Below, piece by piece: positions 1 to 4,830 of a stretch of DNA of 5,598 nt (positions are counted from its first letter, which is position 1; each line of letters begins with the position of its first letter). The notes under the pieces were generated by a model, which searched no databases, was not told the DNA's origin, and saw nothing but the letters and a program-made list of their open reading frames with translations. Both the position numbers and the translations under genes were made by a program. The stretch lies in assembly GCA_022790685.1 (NCBI GenBank), contig JAAVXQ010000124.1, positions 1-5,598 of the forward strand, read 5' to 3'. The stretch comes from Clostridia bacterium (GTDB taxonomy: Bacteria; Bacillota; Clostridia; TANB77; CAG-508).

Positions 1-148
1 CTCCACTTATTGTATTTGGTATATATCCGTAATTAATAGGATATATAAATCCATGTTTTGGATGTTTTGAACCTATTTGCCTATCTATTTTTGCTGTAAT
101 CATCTTTCCTATGTATGATTTCATATCAGTTTTATTTATATTTCCCAT
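1..148 (-). CDS. Inorganic pyrophosphatase-like protein, N-terminal part (cut by window edge)
   Basis: About 49 codons are open from an ATG at 148 to the left edge, so the C-terminus is missing. The visible protein contains KIDRQIGSKHPKHGF followed by IYPINYGYIPNTISG (residues about 20-49). The FYP/IYPxNYGYI block is the hallmark of family I soluble inorganic pyrophosphatases, which split pyrophosphate into two phosphates in the cytoplasm. The variant with DRxIGSxHPKH before it resembles, from memory, the shorter pyrophosphatase-like proteins of Clostridia. The start is uncertain: the only good ribosome binding site (AGGAGAG, 163-169) is spaced for a different ATG at 156, which opens a six-codon ORF in another frame. 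ATG at 148, or the in-frame ATGs at 124 and 103, are alternatives. It is separated from the operon upstream by a terminator, so it is probably transcribed on its own; I found no convincing promoter. The catalytic acidic residues lie beyond the window, so activity cannot be judged. Confidence 0.75.
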   Translation of the reverse strand, partial: MGNINKTDMKSYIGKMITAKIDRQIGSKHPKHGFIYPINYGYIPNTISG

Positions 149-162
149 AATTCCATAATTCT

Positions 163-169
163 CTCTCCT
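163..169 (-). promoter_or_regulatory. Ribosome binding site before the pyrophosphatase-like gene
   Basis: AGGAGAG on the minus strand lies 6 nt before an ATG at 156 and 14 nt before the ATG at 148 that opens the pyrophosphatase frame. The closer ATG reads only MELWEI and then stops at 136-138, overlapping the longer frame. The site may serve a tiny overlapping leader ORF coupled to the main gene, or the main gene may tolerate long spacing. Confidence 0.55.
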
Positions 170-304
170 AAATATCACTTTTATTTAGTTCTAATTTTGT
201 CGCAATATATTCGATTTCTTTCCTATTTTATATCATAAATTAACAATTTTTCATAGTGCTTTGCCAATATTTACAAAATATATTTATCCTTAAATCCTCT
301 TTTA

Positions 305-392
305 ATAAAAAAAGAATGTGCTTTTAAAATTTAGTTAAGGTTGTGCAATAGCATATTTCTTTTAACCTTAACTTTATTTTATAAAGCACATT
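305..392 (-). terminator. Long intrinsic terminator after the GNAT-M20 operon
   Basis: Arms at 315-342 and 364-392 form a long imperfect stem: AATGTGCTTT pairs with the AAAGCACATT end, and AGTTAAGGTT pairs with AACCTTAACT around an interrupted AT-rich middle. On the minus strand the stem is followed by C and then seven T (307-313). It begins 34 nt after the stop codon of the M20 gene. The plus-strand side lacks a T-run, so it should act in one direction only. The stem is longer than usual for an intrinsic terminator, and the loop holds a small TGC/GCA sub-hairpin. Confidence 0.8.
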
Positions 393-425
393 AGAATTTA
401 TATAAAGAATTGTAATGATTTCATA

Positions 426-1451
426 TTACTTACAGTATCTTTTTATTAACTCTTTATATTGTTCAACAAGTTTATATAAACTTTCACTTGTAATATATTC
501 ATTTACTTCATGCGCAGTTATGGGTCCTGCTCCTAAAATTATTCTATCGTTTTCCAAAAAACTTGCCTCAGTAATAAAATTACATGTTTTATTGTAAGTT
601 TCAATTTCATTAAGAAATGGTGATAATCTATTTAATTCTTCAACTTTTGCTTGATACTTTTCTTCTAACTCTTCAAGTTCCTTTATAATCTTTTGTTCTT
701 CTGCTTTATTTATAGTTCTAAAATCAACTAAAAATTCACATGAATCTGGAACTGAATTAACTGCACTTCCTCCATTTATTTTTCCAATATTCATAGTTGT
801 ATAAGGTATTTCAAAGTTATTATCTAAATTATTTTTTATTTTATTTTGATAAAAAATGTTTAATTCATTTATAAATGATATTGCAGACATAATTGCATTT
901 TTACCTTTTTGTGGATTACTAGAGTGTGTTTTTATACCTTTAAAAGAAATCTTATATTCCATTAGCCCTTTACTTCCAACTATTATTTCATTATTTGTAG
1001 GTTCACCTATTATCATCATTTGTGGAAATTTTTTTTCATAATTTATTACCTCTTTAATTCCTGCAAAACCAATTTCCTCATCATATGTAAAATATAGTTT
1101 CATTCCTTTATTAAAATTTCTAAAATCAGTTTGAGATATAGCTGATATTATTGCTGCAATTCCTGATTTCATGTCACAAACACCTAAACCATATATTTTA
1201 TCTTCAACTTTAGTTAGAGCAAACTTTTCATACTTCCATCCATCAGTAAATTCAACAGTATCTGTATGTCCTAAAAAACCCAAGGATGTTTCTTCTTTAT
1301 TAGACATAATTAAAAATTTATCTCTTTTTTCTGTTTTAAAACCAATTGAATTTAATATATTTTCTATATAGCCTAGTATTTTTTCATTTTCTTCATCTTT
1401 GATGGTATTGCATTTTATTAAATCTTCTAAAACATTTTCAACATTTAACAT
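426..1451 (-). CDS. M20-family metallopeptidase / amide deacylase (ArgE/DapE/CPG2 group)
   Basis: This 341-aa cytoplasmic protein has no signal peptide. It hydrolyses an amide or peptide bond, probably an N-acyl amino acid or small peptide; the exact substrate cannot be read from sequence. The M20 catalytic set looks complete. GHTDTV (61-66) gives His62 and Asp64; GVCDMKSG (90-97) gives the bridging Asp93; DEEIG (124-128) gives the general-base Glu125 and metal-ligand Glu126; GEPT (149-152) gives Glu150; and TAHEVNEYI (312-320) gives the last ligand His314. The segment KTHSSNP (174-180) lies in the lid/dimerisation domain, where His176 would complete the partner active site. Length is slightly below the 370-400 aa common for ArgE/DapE, but no motif is missing. 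The start is supported by AAGGAAG (1461-1467) 9 nt upstream, which overlaps the stop codon of the acetyltransferase gene. It is the second gene of that operon and should share its attenuator. Residues 245-275 are rich in Glu/Lys and probably helical. Confidence 0.9.
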   Translation of the reverse strand: MLNVENVLEDLIKCNTIKDEENEKILGYIENILNSIGFKTEKRDKFLIMSNKEETSLGFLGHTDTVEFTDGWKYEKFALTKVEDKIYGLGVCDMKSGIAAIISAISQTDFRNFNKGMKLYFTYDEEIGFAGIKEVINYEKKFPQMMIIGEPTNNEIIVGSKGLMEYKISFKGIKTHSSNPQKGKNAIMSAISFINELNIFYQNKIKNNLDNNFEIPYTTMNIGKINGGSAVNSVPDSCEFLVDFRTINKAEEQKIIKELEELEEKYQAKVEELNRLSPFLNEIETYNKTCNFITEASFLENDRIILGAGPITAHEVNEYITSESLYKLVEQYKELIKRYCK

Positions 1452-1465
1452 ATCTTCTATCTTCC

Positions 1466-2050
1466 TTAATCCATTTCTCTTTCGCTATCCCTATTAGCAC
1501 TTACCATTTGTATCCCTTGTTTTAAAGTATCTTTATTTAAAGAATTCAGGTCAAGCTCTAAAAATATATTTTGCATAGTTTCTACCTGTCCATTTACTCT
1601 TTCTTTTTCAACATTTTGAAATAAATTAGGAATTTGTTTAAATCCTATTTTTAAAGCAATACCATAAGACATTGAGCCTCTTTCTAATGTTCTCATATAT
1701 AATTTTCCATATCCCAACGCTTTGGATTGCATAACTCCATATAGCATAAGTTGATTTCCTAATCCTTTTCTTCTATAATTATTTAATACTGCTATGTCTG
1801 CTAAGTACATAACCTTCTCCTCTAAAAAATCAACTGGTTGATTTTCTTTTACACCTCTTTCTAAAGCTATCATTCCCACACATTCTTCCTTATTATATAC
1901 GCCATACATATATCCTTTTTCTTGATACTCTCTAAAAATTTCTTCTAATTCTTCTTCAGTGTATTTTTCATTATAAGGTGGACCTGAAAATACCTTATAT
2001 ACTTTTTTAAAATCTTCTAAATCCGTAAGTTCTTTAATTTGACCATTCAT
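1466..2050 (-). CDS. GNAT-family N-acetyltransferase
   Basis: This 194-aa protein transfers an acetyl group from acetyl-CoA to an amine; the acceptor is unknown. Motif A is clear: MYLADIAVLNNYRRKGLGNQ (81-100), with the acetyl-CoA pyrophosphate loop RRKGLG at 93-98. Motif B lies around 127-140 (SYGIALKIGFKQI). The N-terminal FSGPPYNEKY (21-30) followed by an acidic helix is typical of a GNAT subgroup with small-molecule or antibiotic-like acceptors, but this is not diagnostic. The last 30 residues, after LELDL, extend past the GNAT core and look low in structure. The start has an excellent ribosome binding site, AGGAGG (2058-2063), 7 nt before ATG. It is the first gene after a promoter, leader peptide and terminator (2050-2347), so expression is probably induced by ribosome stalling on the leader. 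It is followed by the M20 gene after 14 bp. An acetyltransferase/deacylase pair could modify and release the same compound, or it could be a resistance enzyme with a passenger; I cannot decide. Confidence 0.88.
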   Translation of the reverse strand: MNGQIKELTDLEDFKKVYKVFSGPPYNEKYTEEELEEIFREYQEKGYMYGVYNKEECVGMIALERGVKENQPVDFLEEKVMYLADIAVLNNYRRKGLGNQLMLYGVMQSKALGYGKLYMRTLERGSMSYGIALKIGFKQIPNLFQNVEKERVNGQVETMQNIFLELDLNSLNKDTLKQGIQMVSANRDSEREMD

Positions 2051-2057
2051 ATTTTTT

Positions 2058-2063
2058 CCTCCT
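2058..2063 (-). promoter_or_regulatory. Ribosome binding site of the GNAT gene
   Basis: AGGAGG sits 7 nt before the ATG at 2050. It lies just outside the long pairing between the transcript 5' end and 2072-2090, so it should stay accessible once transcription passes the terminator. Confidence 0.85.
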
Positions 2064-2086
2064 ATATTGAAATAAAGAAAAGAAGT

Positions 2087-2160
2087 AAAAAAATAGATAT
2101 ATAAAAAGACTATATATAGAACTTTTTAATTTTCCTACATATAGTCTTTTAACATATCTA
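2087..2160 (-). terminator. Leader terminator upstream of the GNAT gene (attenuator terminator)
   Basis: The stem is formed by 2135-2160 and 2094-2119: about 25 base pairs with one T·T mismatch and two G·U pairs, centred on AAAAGACTATATGTAG / CTATATATAGTCTTTT with a 15-nt A-rich loop. Seven T follow at once (2087-2093). It lies between the mapped promoter and the first structural gene, so by default it should stop transcription before the GNAT gene. Its tail overlaps by 4 nt the segment that pairs with the 5' end of the transcript. Confidence 0.85.
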
Positions 2161-2162
2161 TA

Positions 2163-2283
2163 AAAAATATTTTTAAACTATCGTAGGCACAGCATTTTTA
2201 GCTTGTACCTACGCATTTCTCTAAAGTGCGATAGTTACAAGCTCCTACGATGATGATGTAATTTACTGTTTAAAAATATTTCT
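2163..2283 (-). ncRNA. Structured attenuator leader with alternative stems
   Basis: Several stems can form and some exclude others. Stem 0:3 is 2268-2281 with 2165-2178 (14 perfect AT-rich pairs). Stem 1:3 is TCGTAGG (2244-2250) with CCTACGA (2181-2187). Stem 1:2 is 2227-2243 with 2200-2215 (16 pairs, one mismatch and one bulge); it contains the leader stop codon. Stem 2:3 is CGTAGGTAC (2205-2213) with GTGCCTACG (2182-2190), extended by 2204/2191 and by GC/GC around an A bulge. Stems 0:3, 1:3 and 1:2 are compatible as one long rod. Stem 2:3 competes with both 1:2 and 1:3. A ribosome that finishes the leader would mask segment 1 and favour 2:3. How this choice feeds into the terminator is not obvious: I found only a 5-nt match (ATAGT 2177-2181 to ACTAT 2141-2145) linking segment 3 to the terminator 5' arm. 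Confidence 0.7.
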
Positions 2284-2291
2284 AATTTCAT
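2235..2291 (-). CDS. 18-aa leader peptide with HHHRR run
   Basis: The ORF reads MKLEIFLNSKLHHHRRSL and stop. It is preceded by AGAGG (2299-2303) 7 nt before ATG, an ideal spacing, and starts about 20 nt after the predicted transcription start. The three consecutive His codons (2250-2258) and two Arg codons (2244-2249) sit at the base of RNA stem 1:3 and just before stem 1:2, where a paused ribosome would change folding. This placement is the hallmark of ribosome-mediated attenuation, known for amino-acid operons (runs of the regulated amino acid) and for inducible resistance genes (drug-stalled leader peptides). The product itself is probably not functional. It is too short to be scored by coding statistics, so the case rests on ribosome binding site, position and RNA structure together. 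Confidence 0.75.
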   Translation of the reverse strand: MKLEIFLNSKLHHHRRSL

Positions 2292-2298
2292 TATTTTA

Positions 2299-2303
2299 CC
2301 TCT
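2299..2303 (-). promoter_or_regulatory. Ribosome binding site of the leader peptide
   Basis: AGAGG lies 7 nt before the leader ATG. It falls inside the 19-nt segment that can pair with 2072-2090, so leader translation could be shut off once the polymerase has passed the terminator. Confidence 0.75.
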
Positions 2304-2318
2304 TTTCTTTATATTGGT

Positions 2319-2347
2319 ATTATAACAATTTTTTTCCATTCCGTCAA
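2319..2347 (-). promoter_or_regulatory. Housekeeping sigma promoter for the attenuated GNAT-M20 operon
   Basis: The -35 box TTGACG (2342-2347) and the perfect -10 box TATAAT (2319-2324) are separated by exactly 17 bp. The predicted transcription start is about 2312. This gives an untranslated lead of roughly 20 nt to the leader peptide and about 260 nt to the GNAT start codon. Confidence 0.88.
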
Positions 2348-2382
2348 TAATATTATGTTAATTATTTTATGTTATATTGAAT

Positions 2383-2430
2383 CTAATTCTTTAAATTTAG
2401 CATCGCAACACATTCCACATGGCTCGTTTG
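2383..2430 (-). pseudogene. Probable 3' remnant of a RumA/RlmD-type rRNA methyltransferase gene (att-site copy)
   Basis: One frame reads QTSHVECVAMLNLKN and stops at 2383. RumA/RlmD-type 23S rRNA uracil-5-methyltransferases characteristically end near a (P)xTxHVE(T/C)V block, so this looks like the last residues of such a gene without its body. The stretch 2401-2430 is richer in GC than its surroundings, as expected for a conserved coding end. Upstream the frame stays open only to 2481 and then reads non-homologous sequence before a stop. The 3' end of rumA-type genes is, to my knowledge, an integration site for mobile elements in Gram-positive bacteria; integration leaves an intact gene at one end and a 3' fragment at the other. 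The match is only about nine residues, so this remains a suggestion. A second frame here, SNEPCGMCCDAKFKELDSI and stop, is an alternative coding reading. Confidence 0.5.
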
Positions 2431-2432
2431 AT

Positions 2433-2473
2433 TATTAGTGTAAGAGTATTTTAACCCTGTAAGCGTATTAGTG
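2433..2473 (-). repeat. Short direct repeats beside the putative attachment site
   Basis: On the minus strand CACTAATA occurs at 2466-2473 and 2433-2440. TACGCTTACA (2458-2467) recurs with one change as TACTCTTACA (2439-2448). Such close-spaced repeats just inside an element end are where tyrosine integrases often bind, but no integrase gene is in this window, and the repeats could be fortuitous in AT-rich DNA. Confidence 0.5.
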
Positions 2474-2487
2474 AAACATATCTATTA

Positions 2488-3627
2488 TTATTTTATATTA
2501 TCAAAATAATTTGGACAATCCTCACATTTTATAGAACACTCTTCCATCTCAAACATATTAGCATTTCTTTTAACTCCTATATATGGAATATTTCTTGAAT
2601 TACAAAAATCTATTATTTCTTTTCGTTTTTCTGTAAGCATTCTATTTCCTAAAAACACTTTGGTAATTGGAAAAAATTTAATATTATAATCTTCACTTTT
2701 TTCTTTACGCATTGGCAATAATAATCTCCATTCATCTTGAAATGCCCAATCAACACTTTTTCTTAATGCACCATGAAAATATATATCCCATAAATCTTCT
2801 TCTGTTAAATCTTTATCTTTTGCTCTAACAATCCTTTCTGTAATATCAGGTCTTGTTTTGCAATAAACCATTGGAAATAGATTATAATAAATGTCTTTAT
2901 AACGTTCATCATCTGGCAATACTGTATATTCAAGGCAAAAACCTCTATGGTAATCTGCATAGCCACTCCACATCAGTTGGGAAAATGGTGTTGTTGCAAA
3001 ACACGAAACTCTAAATGTATTTTTCAACTCCTTAATATATTTTTCATATTCTTTACATATTATCTCAAATACAACCTGACTTAAATCATTATTATGATTT
3101 AAACCTATTATTAAATTATTTTTAAATAGAGTGTTAGCAAGTTCTTCAATATGTGAAACCGGTTTCTTAATAAAAATATGTTCATAATCTTTGTATTTAT
3201 TAATAGAATCTAAAATAAAATTGGTAAACACATTTCCAACTTCTTCAATAGATTTCTGATCATTAATTTCAATACCACAACGTTTACAATATTCTAACAA
3301 ACGTAACTTATGATATTCAGAAAAATCGATATCAATCTCTGAATCGTACACATCATCAAAATTGCTTGGCGATTGCATAAACACCGTATTATTTTTCAGC
3401 GCTTGTATAGAATAATTCACTTTACTATCATCTGTTATTCCTTCTTTATTAGGAAAATACTTATACAATTTTAAAGGCATATTTATTTTTGAACTATAGG
3501 AAAATTTATTGTATCCCATATTTTCAATTTCTTGTAAATTCATAACTGTTCTATTTACAATACAACACGATGTTATCATTTGAGGTGCCATTTGTTGAAC
3601 ACTTAAAATAAATTCATTTATATCCAT
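2488..3627 (-). CDS. DUF2971-domain protein
   Basis: This 379-aa cytoplasmic protein of unknown biochemical role has no signal peptide or membrane segment. Features of the DUF2971 family are visible in order: LYKYFP (54-59); FMQSPSNFDDVYD (83-95); RVSCFATTPFSQLMWSGYAD (206-225) running into HRGFCLEY (227-234); and a C-terminal WAFQDEWRLLL (294-304). The tail adds a cysteine cluster, C364-x3-C368-x2-C371, which could bind metal. DUF2971 proteins are often met in accessory and defence-rich regions, but no activity is assigned here. The ATG directly follows the RhuM stop codon (TAAATG), with GGAG (3633-3636) 5 nt upstream inside the RhuM coding end, so translation is probably coupled. No clear terminator follows before the putative attachment site at 2383-2473. 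The N-terminal 50 residues before LYKYFP are unusually long and not recognisable; an internal start at Met13, 17 or 30 cannot be excluded. Confidence 0.85.
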   Translation of the reverse strand: MDINEFILSVQQMAPQMITSCCIVNRTVMNLQEIENMGYNKFSYSSKINMPLKLYKYFPNKEGITDDSKVNYSIQALKNNTVFMQSPSNFDDVYDSEIDIDFSEYHKLRLLEYCKRCGIEINDQKSIEEVGNVFTNFILDSINKYKDYEHIFIKKPVSHIEELANTLFKNNLIIGLNHNNDLSQVVFEIICKEYEKYIKELKNTFRVSCFATTPFSQLMWSGYADYHRGFCLEYTVLPDDERYKDIYYNLFPMVYCKTRPDITERIVRAKDKDLTEEDLWDIYFHGALRKSVDWAFQDEWRLLLPMRKEKSEDYNIKFFPITKVFLGNRMLTEKRKEIIDFCNSRNIPYIGVKRNANMFEMEECSIKCEDCPNYFDNIK

Positions 3628-4662
3628 TTATTCTCCATCTATTCCTTCCTGTAATTCTAAAAATAGTTTATCAAAATCAGATTGATATAACTTGTCTTGT
3701 ATAACTCTATACTTTTCAAATTCCATTAAAGCTTTTTCTTCAGCAATTTCATATGAAATTTTTCCTGCATCTTTTAATATATCTCTATCATCAGCAAGTA
3801 AAAATTTATCTATTCTGTTTGCCCAATCTTCCATAGTCATTGGAATATTTCTTTTTGCTCTATCCTCTGCTAAATCTAAAAATGCTGATACAATACGTTC
3901 CAAGCTTTCTAATTCTTCTTTACTTAAATAGTTTTTTGCAACTATTACATCTGTTTCCAATACTTTTCCATATGGTGCTTTTTTCCATGATGTTAATCCC
4001 ATATGTTCCTTTCTACTGTCTGCTCTATTATATATAGTTTCTGCAGCTGTTTGTTGTGAAACTGCATAATGCATTTTATTTTGAACTTTTTTGAAAAATT
4101 TGATTGTAGTTGGAGACTTTGGATCATAATCTATACTAGTTGTATAAATATCAGTAACCTTTTGATAAAATCTTCTTTCACTTAGTCTTATTTCTCTAAT
4201 TTCTGCAAGCAATTCATCATAATAATCTTCATCAAAAAATGTTCCGTTTTCCATTCTTTTTTTATCTATTATATATCCTTTTTTAGCAAATTGTTTTAGT
4301 ATATTTGTTGCCCATCTCCTAAATTGAATTGCTCTATCGGAATTCACTCTATATCCAACTGATATTATAGCATCCAAATTATAATATTTAATACTTCTTT
4401 TTACTTCACGATTTCCTTCTTTTTGAACTACCGAGAAATCCTCGGTAGTTGAATTTACTTCCAATTCCAAGTCTTTATAAATATTTTTTAAATGTAATCC
4501 AATATTATCAGTTGAACAATCATATAATTGTCCCATTGCCTTTTGAGTTAACCATAAATCCCCATTTTCAAATCTTACTTCTATTCCTTTTTCTTTTGTC
4601 TGTTGCTCAAATATTAAAAATTCGGCAGAGCTACTTCTAATAATTAAATTTTTATTTTCCAT
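3628..4662 (-). CDS. RhuM-family virulence-associated protein
   Basis: This 344-aa protein belongs to the RhuM family, named from a Salmonella pathogenicity-island gene and common next to type I restriction and other defence loci; its molecular function is not established. The N-terminal part has the winged-helix-like block VRFENGDLWLTQKAMGQLYD (29-48), typical of RhuM and suggesting DNA binding. Then come YYNLDAIISVGYRVNS (93-108), REIRLSERRFYQKVTDIY (156-173) and the signature SQQTAAETIYNRADSRKEHM (202-221), LTSWKK (223-228) and ETDVIVAKNYLSKEE (236-250). The length is full for the family. I chose ATG 4662 because AAGGAAAG (4670-4677) is 7 nt upstream and the family alignment begins there. 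The same frame stays open up to 4770, but those 36 extra residues (MYFSKFTILC...) look like non-coding AT-rich sequence and lack a ribosome binding site. It forms an operon with DUF2971 and stands 168 bp after the SEC-C gene. A perfect 10-bp inverted repeat lies inside the gene at 4426-4450. Confidence 0.93.
   Translation of the reverse strand: MENKNLIIRSSSAEFLIFEQQTKEKGIEVRFENGDLWLTQKAMGQLYDCSTDNIGLHLKNIYKDLELEVNSTTEDFSVVQKEGNREVKRSIKYYNLDAIISVGYRVNSDRAIQFRRWATNILKQFAKKGYIIDKKRMENGTFFDEDYYDELLAEIREIRLSERRFYQKVTDIYTTSIDYDPKSPTTIKFFKKVQNKMHYAVSQQTAAETIYNRADSRKEHMGLTSWKKAPYGKVLETDVIVAKNYLSKEELESLERIVSAFLDLAEDRAKRNIPMTMEDWANRIDKFLLADDRDILKDAGKISYEIAEEKALMEFEKYRVIQDKLYQSDFDKLFLELQEGIDGE
4426..4450. 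repeat. Perfect 10-bp inverted repeat inside the RhuM gene
   Basis: AACTACCGAG (4426-4435) and CTCGGTAGTT (4441-4450) are exact reverse complements around a 5-nt loop. It encodes the RhuM segment STTEDFSVVQ. The arms are half G+C in a gene that is mostly A+T. No T-run follows on either strand, so it is not an intrinsic terminator. Confidence 0.85.
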
Positions 4663-4762
4663 ATTCTTACTTTCCTTCTCTAGACAATATTCTATCAAAT
4701 AAAATTTATTAATCACTTTATAATAAACTAGATTCATAACACAGAGTATAGTAAATTTAGAA

Positions 4763-4791
4763 AAGTACAATAAAATTTAAAATATGTACTT
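4763..4791 (-). terminator. Weak candidate terminator after the SEC-C gene
   Basis: AAGTACA (4785-4791 read on the minus strand) pairs with TGTACTT (4763-4769) around a 15-nt AT loop. The end of the stem is followed by TTC and then A/T-rich sequence, with no long T-run. It lies 40 nt after the SEC-C stop. The remaining 168-bp gap to the RhuM gene shows no convincing promoter: TTGTAC and TATACT occur but only 14 bp apart. So SEC-C and RhuM may or may not be co-transcribed. Confidence 0.35.
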
Positions 4792-4830
4792 ATTCTTTTA
4801 TTTATTATTTTGAAAATATTGTAATATTTT

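Noticed and set aside
415..1371. Small plus-strand ORFs opposite the M20 gene
   Set aside because: They are antisense shadows of a well-supported gene, have no family features, and contain hydrophobic runs typical of reverse-complemented AT-rich codons.
2065..2314. The inverted-repeat block as a small mobile element (MITE) with terminal repeats
   Set aside because: No target duplication is visible, the outer arms start at the predicted transcription start, and the interior holds a leader ORF and terminator in functional order. Kept only as the main alternative.
2065..2314. Retron, T-box or riboswitch as explanation of the leader structure
   Set aside because: No reverse transcriptase is nearby, no T-box or known riboswitch consensus was recognised, and the short ORF with its ribosome binding site is better explained by ribosome-mediated attenuation.
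3692..4640. Plus-strand ORFs opposite the RhuM gene
   Set aside because: They are antisense to a clear family member with no ribosome binding site or recognisable motif.
4663..4770. 36-residue N-terminal extension of RhuM to an upstream ATG
   Set aside because: There is no ribosome binding site, the composition is unlike the protein, and the family begins near the ATG at 4662 that has a good AAGGAAAG.
4741..4800. Promoter for RhuM (TTGTAC ... TATACT)
   Set aside because: Spacing of 14 bp is too short and both boxes are imperfect in a very AT-rich gap.
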